From Methylomonas sp. (lineage in GTDB: Bacteria > Pseudomonadota > Gammaproteobacteria > Methylococcales > Methylomonadaceae), in assembly GCA_026989715.1 (NCBI GenBank), contig JALSIU010000335.1, positions 1 through 8,543 on the forward strand: 8,543 bases of DNA, written 5' to 3'. Numbering within the stretch: the stretch's first letter is position 1; every line of letters starts with the position of its first letter. The translations under genes and the position numbers were made by a program. Shown here in pieces: positions 5,869-8,543 of the stretch. The notes under the pieces were generated by a model. That model was not told where the DNA came from. It did not search any database and was given only the letters and a program-made list of their open reading frames with translations.

Positions 5869-6534
5869 TTACACGCACAACAACACATCAACACCTGTAG
5901 CAGGACACAAGTGTGTGACCGGTAGATCTTCCTTATTTTTCCATGCTGCCAAGGCATCATGCTTAGCGCCGGACACAATAAAAATCAATTCCGCCGTATT
6001 ACTTAAGGCTTTGGCGCTCATTGAAACACGATCAGAGGGCGGCTTAGGTGAGTTATGTACCGCATGCGTTAGTTCATCTAAATTATGCACATGCCCCGGA
6101 AATAAACTGGCGGTATGACCATCTTCTCCCATACCTAATAAAACCAAATCAAATGTTCCGGCATTTGCCACCTCATCAGCATATGCCGCAGCACCCGCTT
6201 CTGCCCCTAATTCAGCAGGAATGCGGTGAATTTGATTTTTAGGGATAGCCACTAAATCTAACCATTTTTGCTCAGCCACTAAGCTATTACGCTCAGCATC
6301 ATCTACAGGCAAACAACGCTCATCACCATAATAAATATGCCATTTACTCCAATCTTCTTGTTTGCCGGCCAATAATTGATAGGCTTTCACCGGTGCAGTG
6401 CCGCCTGCTAGCACAAGTTTAAACGCGCCATTTGCGGCAATCGCTTTGGCGGCAGCATCAACAACCCGCTGGCAAGCGGCTTCTGCTAGTGCGTCAATCG
6501 AATCATAAGGTTTCCAATTTACAATTTGTGTCAT
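5869..6534 (-). CDS. pgl: 6-phosphogluconolactonase (Pgl/DevB type)
   Basis: Pgl hydrolyses 6-phosphoglucono-delta-lactone to 6-phosphogluconate, the second step of the oxidative pentose phosphate pathway, in the cytoplasm. The 221-residue length fits the DevB/SOL family, which is related to glucosamine-6-phosphate isomerases. The family motifs are present: LAGGTAPVKAYQLL at 42-55, YGDERCLPVDDAERNS at 69-84, LLGMGEDGHTASLFPG at 132-147 and PPSDRVSMS at 165-173. The ATG overlaps the zwf stop as ATGA, and AGGA (6541-6544) lies 6 nt upstream within the zwf end. Expression is thus both coupled and independently initiated. Gene order and function agree fully, since zwf makes the substrate of Pgl. 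The gene is intact with a TAA stop. Confidence 0.96.
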   Translation of the reverse strand: MTQIVNWKPYDSIDALAEAACQRVVDAAAKAIAANGAFKLVLAGGTAPVKAYQLLAGKQEDWSKWHIYYGDERCLPVDDAERNSLVAEQKWLDLVAIPKNQIHRIPAELGAEAGAAAYADEVANAGTFDLVLLGMGEDGHTASLFPGHVHNLDELTHAVHNSPKPPSDRVSMSAKALSNTAELIFIVSGAKHDALAAWKNKEDLPVTHLCPATGVDVLLCV

Positions 6535-8015
6535 TTTTCTTCCTGTAAAGTATTACGCCAATGCTGGCTTTCTTTTTCAAATAAACGGCGTTCATTTGGG
6601 CCCCACGATCCTGCCGGATACGTTTCGATATAATCACGATCCACCGCCCATTTATTAATAATCGGATCAACAATTTTCCACGCATATTCTACTTCGTCAT
6701 AGCGCAAAAAGAGCGAGCGATCCCCTTTAATAACATCTAGCAATAAATCTTCATAAGCATCAGAGGGAGCTTCATCCTCATTACGAAAACTGGCATTCAG
6801 GTTACTCACGCGGGTATCCATTTCTAAGCCAGGCACTTTAACGGTCATCTCCATACGAATACATTCTTCCGGCTGAATCCCTAGCAATAACCAGTTTTGT
6901 TTAATCTTTTTCGCGTGTGTATGGCCAAATAATTGCGAAGGGGCGTGCCGAAAACAAATCGAAATGCTTGATTGTGCTTTTGCCATACGTTTACCGGTAC
7001 GCATATAAAACGGCACACCACGCCAACGCCAATTATCGACATATAATTTCATGGCAGCATAAGTCTCGGTGACACTATCTTCAGGAATCCCCTCTTCCTG
7101 CAAATAACCATTTACTTCCTCACCATTAATATTGCCGGGCGAATACTGTGCCCGAAAGGCATGTGCATGCACCGCCTCTTCAGGAATAGGGCGAATGGAT
7201 TTTAAGACTTTAACTTTTTCATCACGCAAATCTTCTGCTTCCATAGAAACAGGCGGCTCCATTGCGACCAATGTTAATAATTGCAATAAATGGCTTTGCA
7301 ACATATCACGCATCGCCCCTGTATGGTCATAATAGCCACCACGACTACCAATTCCTAACTGCTCAGAATGCGTAATTTGAATATGGTCAATATAATTCCG
7401 GTTCCATAATGGCTCTAGCATCGCATTAGCAAAACGATAAACCAATACATTTTGCACCATACCTTTGCCTAAATAATGGTCGATACGATAAATTTGCTCT
7501 TCACGTAAATACTGGCTAATTTTATTTTGCAAAGAACGCGAGCTTTCCAAATCAGTACCAAATGGCTTTTCAATCACTACTCTACGCCAGAATTGGTGCT
7601 CTTCTAATAGCTTATTAGGCTCACTTAAGTGCTGGATAACATGACTAAAATCAGAAGGGTTAATTGCCAAATAAAAAGCAATATTCTGTGGAAATACCTG
7701 AGTATCGGCTAACAACTGTGCCAAACTGCCATAACATTCAGCTTGTTGCATATCACCTTTATGATAATGCAGGCGACCAATAAAACGCTGAAACACTTCT
7801 TCATCAATCCCGCCTCGTGCCTTCGCTTCCAGCATTTCATGCACTTCAGAAATCCATTTTGCATTATCCCAATCACGACGACCAATGGCGATAATTTTAG
7901 TTTCATCATCCAAACGGCCTTCAATATCAAGATGATATAAGGCAGGAATTAATTTAATACGCGCCAGGTTTCCTGTCGCACCGAAAATTACATAAGTACA
8001 AGGATCAGTCTTCAC
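6531..8015 (-). CDS. zwf: Glucose-6-phosphate 1-dehydrogenase
   Basis: Zwf oxidises glucose 6-phosphate to 6-phosphogluconolactone with NADP (or NAD), entering the oxidative pentose phosphate or Entner-Doudoroff route. The 494 residues match the normal family length. The Rossmann domain has FGATGNLARIKLIPALY at 11-27, a variant of the common GASGDLAKRKL form. EKPFG is at 149-153. The substrate site RIDHYLGK is at 177-184, and D179 and H180 match D177 and H178 of the Leuconostoc enzyme. The likely general base is H242 in DMLQSH. The residue after GK is G185, where many family members have E. PFYMRTGKRM at 335-344 is also conserved. The start is GTG (8013-8015), chosen because AAAGGAG lies 6 nt upstream and the encoded sequence leads directly into the first strand. 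The stop overlaps pgl. The 24-bp gap to the Uma2 gene suggests possible co-transcription. Confidence 0.97.
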   Translation of the reverse strand: MKTDPCTYVIFGATGNLARIKLIPALYHLDIEGRLDDETKIIAIGRRDWDNAKWISEVHEMLEAKARGGIDEEVFQRFIGRLHYHKGDMQQAECYGSLAQLLADTQVFPQNIAFYLAINPSDFSHVIQHLSEPNKLLEEHQFWRRVVIEKPFGTDLESSRSLQNKISQYLREEQIYRIDHYLGKGMVQNVLVYRFANAMLEPLWNRNYIDHIQITHSEQLGIGSRGGYYDHTGAMRDMLQSHLLQLLTLVAMEPPVSMEAEDLRDEKVKVLKSIRPIPEEAVHAHAFRAQYSPGNINGEEVNGYLQEEGIPEDSVTETYAAMKLYVDNWRWRGVPFYMRTGKRMAKAQSSISICFRHAPSQLFGHTHAKKIKQNWLLLGIQPEECIRMEMTVKVPGLEMDTRVSNLNASFRNEDEAPSDAYEDLLLDVIKGDRSLFLRYDEVEYAWKIVDPIINKWAVDRDYIETYPAGSWGPNERRLFEKESQHWRNTLQEEK

Positions 8016-8021
8016 TACACA

Positions 8022-8028
8022 CTCCTTT
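8022..8028 (-). promoter_or_regulatory. Ribosome binding site (AAAGGAG) that fixes the GTG start of zwf
   Basis: AAAGGAG is 6 nt upstream of the GTG at 8013-8015. No in-frame ATG lies between this site and the conserved N-terminal strand, so the GTG is the best start. Confidence 0.75.
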
Positions 8029-8039
8029 ATTTATTTTAA

Positions 8040-8543
8040 TCACTGCTGATGCACAGCAATACCTTCAAAAATATCCACCAACTCAATAGCAAATTCTAAG
8101 CTAACAATATCACAAGTAACATTGCCCTCTGAAATATGCAATAACCAATCCTCTGCCTCAGTACGCCGATAACTCTCAACACGTTGTGCCTTAATATCAA
8201 CTAAGATGTATTCTTTTAAGCTAGGCAACTGTCGGTAAGCTGCAAACTTAGCTCCCCGATCAAATGCCTCGGTTGAATCCGATAAAACTTCGACAATCAG
8301 CGTAGGGCTCGTTAAAAATTGCTCAGCTTGCTGGTCTTGCGTACTACACGACACCATCACATCAGGAAAAAAATAGGCATCGACTGACTCTATACGCAAT
8401 TTCATATCAGAAATATACGCTTGACAGGGCGTACCGCGTAAGTGCTGTTTTAAAGTGGCAAAAAAATTACCTGCTACCACAACATGTTCACGGCGAGCGC
8501 CTCCCATGGCAAAAACGTCTCCTTGATAATACTCGTATTTATC
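8040..8543 (-). CDS. Uma2-family (DUF820) putative nuclease, N-terminus outside the window
   Basis: Uma2 proteins have a PD-(D/E)xK restriction-endonuclease-like fold, but their role is not established. The 167 visible residues show the family pattern: KYEYYQGDVFAMGGARREH at the start, PDVMVSC with D61 (counting from the edge), LIVEVLSDSTEAFDRGAKF with E85 and K99, then YRQLPSLKEYILVD. D61, E85 and possibly K99 are the candidate catalytic residues. The reading frame is open to the window edge, and the conserved YEYYQGD segment lies upstream of the internal ATG at 8505-8507. The true start is therefore beyond 8543. The family often occurs in many dispersed copies in a genome and is scattered across lineages, so horizontal spread is plausible. 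Its position 24 bp upstream of zwf does not imply a role in sugar metabolism. Confidence 0.9.
   Translation of the reverse strand, partial: DKYEYYQGDVFAMGGARREHVVVAGNFFATLKQHLRGTPCQAYISDMKLRIESVDAYFFPDVMVSCSTQDQQAEQFLTSPTLIVEVLSDSTEAFDRGAKFAAYRQLPSLKEYILVDIKAQRVESYRRTEAEDWLLHISEGNVTCDIVSLEFAIELVDIFEGIAVHQQ

Noticed and set aside
5663..6118. 151-codon plus-strand reading frame across the pgl 3' end and the spacer
   Set aside because: It is antisense to pgl over half its length, has no recognisable domain and contains the hairpin region. It is best seen as a shadow frame.
8040..8507. Starting the Uma2 gene at the internal ATG (8505-8507)
   Set aside because: The frame continues upstream with conserved family sequence (KYEYYQGDVFA), so this ATG is internal and the real start lies beyond the window.

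Overview
The window looks like chromosomal DNA from a gammaproteobacterium with a moderately AT-rich genome. The evidence is the rnr-rlmB gene pair, the proteobacterial-type zwf-pgl pair, Shine-Dalgarno sites of the AGGAG type and the densely packed operons. I cannot name the genus. A methanotroph-like or sulfur-oxidiser-like lineage is only a guess. Seven of the eight protein genes lie on the minus strand and one on the plus strand. I see no rRNA, tRNA or CRISPR array.

Layout, left to right. 1-2951 (minus): rnr (RNase R) followed by rlmB (23S rRNA Gm2251 methyltransferase). They overlap by ATGA, and rlmB is cut by the left edge. 2952-3339: a 388-bp gene-free divergent spacer with a possible rnr promoter, several inverted repeats and a 91-bp miniature inverted-repeat element that has perfect 14-bp ends and a perfect 7-bp target duplication. 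3340-4203 (plus): a DHH/DHHA1 phosphoesterase, convergent with and only 4 bp from the next gene. 4208-5004 (minus): a two-gene unit, also joined by ATGA, of a small protein with a HEAT-like tail and a single-domain asparaginase-like protein. 5112-5684 (minus): an unrecognised membrane protein with a lone CxxCH haem-type motif near its C-terminus. 5685-5868: a short spacer with two small hairpins. 5869-8015 (minus): zwf then pgl, again joined by ATGA. 8040 to the right edge (minus): a Uma2-family protein, 24 bp upstream of zwf, with its N-terminus outside the window.

How the genes work together. zwf and pgl encode the first two steps of the oxidative pentose phosphate pathway: glucose-6-phosphate to 6-phosphogluconolactone to 6-phosphogluconate, giving NADPH or NADH. 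rnr and rlmB pair degradation of structured RNA with 23S rRNA modification. The other genes have no clear shared pathway.

The most notable points are the intact-looking miniature element just upstream of the DHH gene, the membrane protein with its C-terminal CxxCH, and the coupled pair of a small HEAT-like protein and a half-length asparaginase. I found no convincing new multi-gene system.
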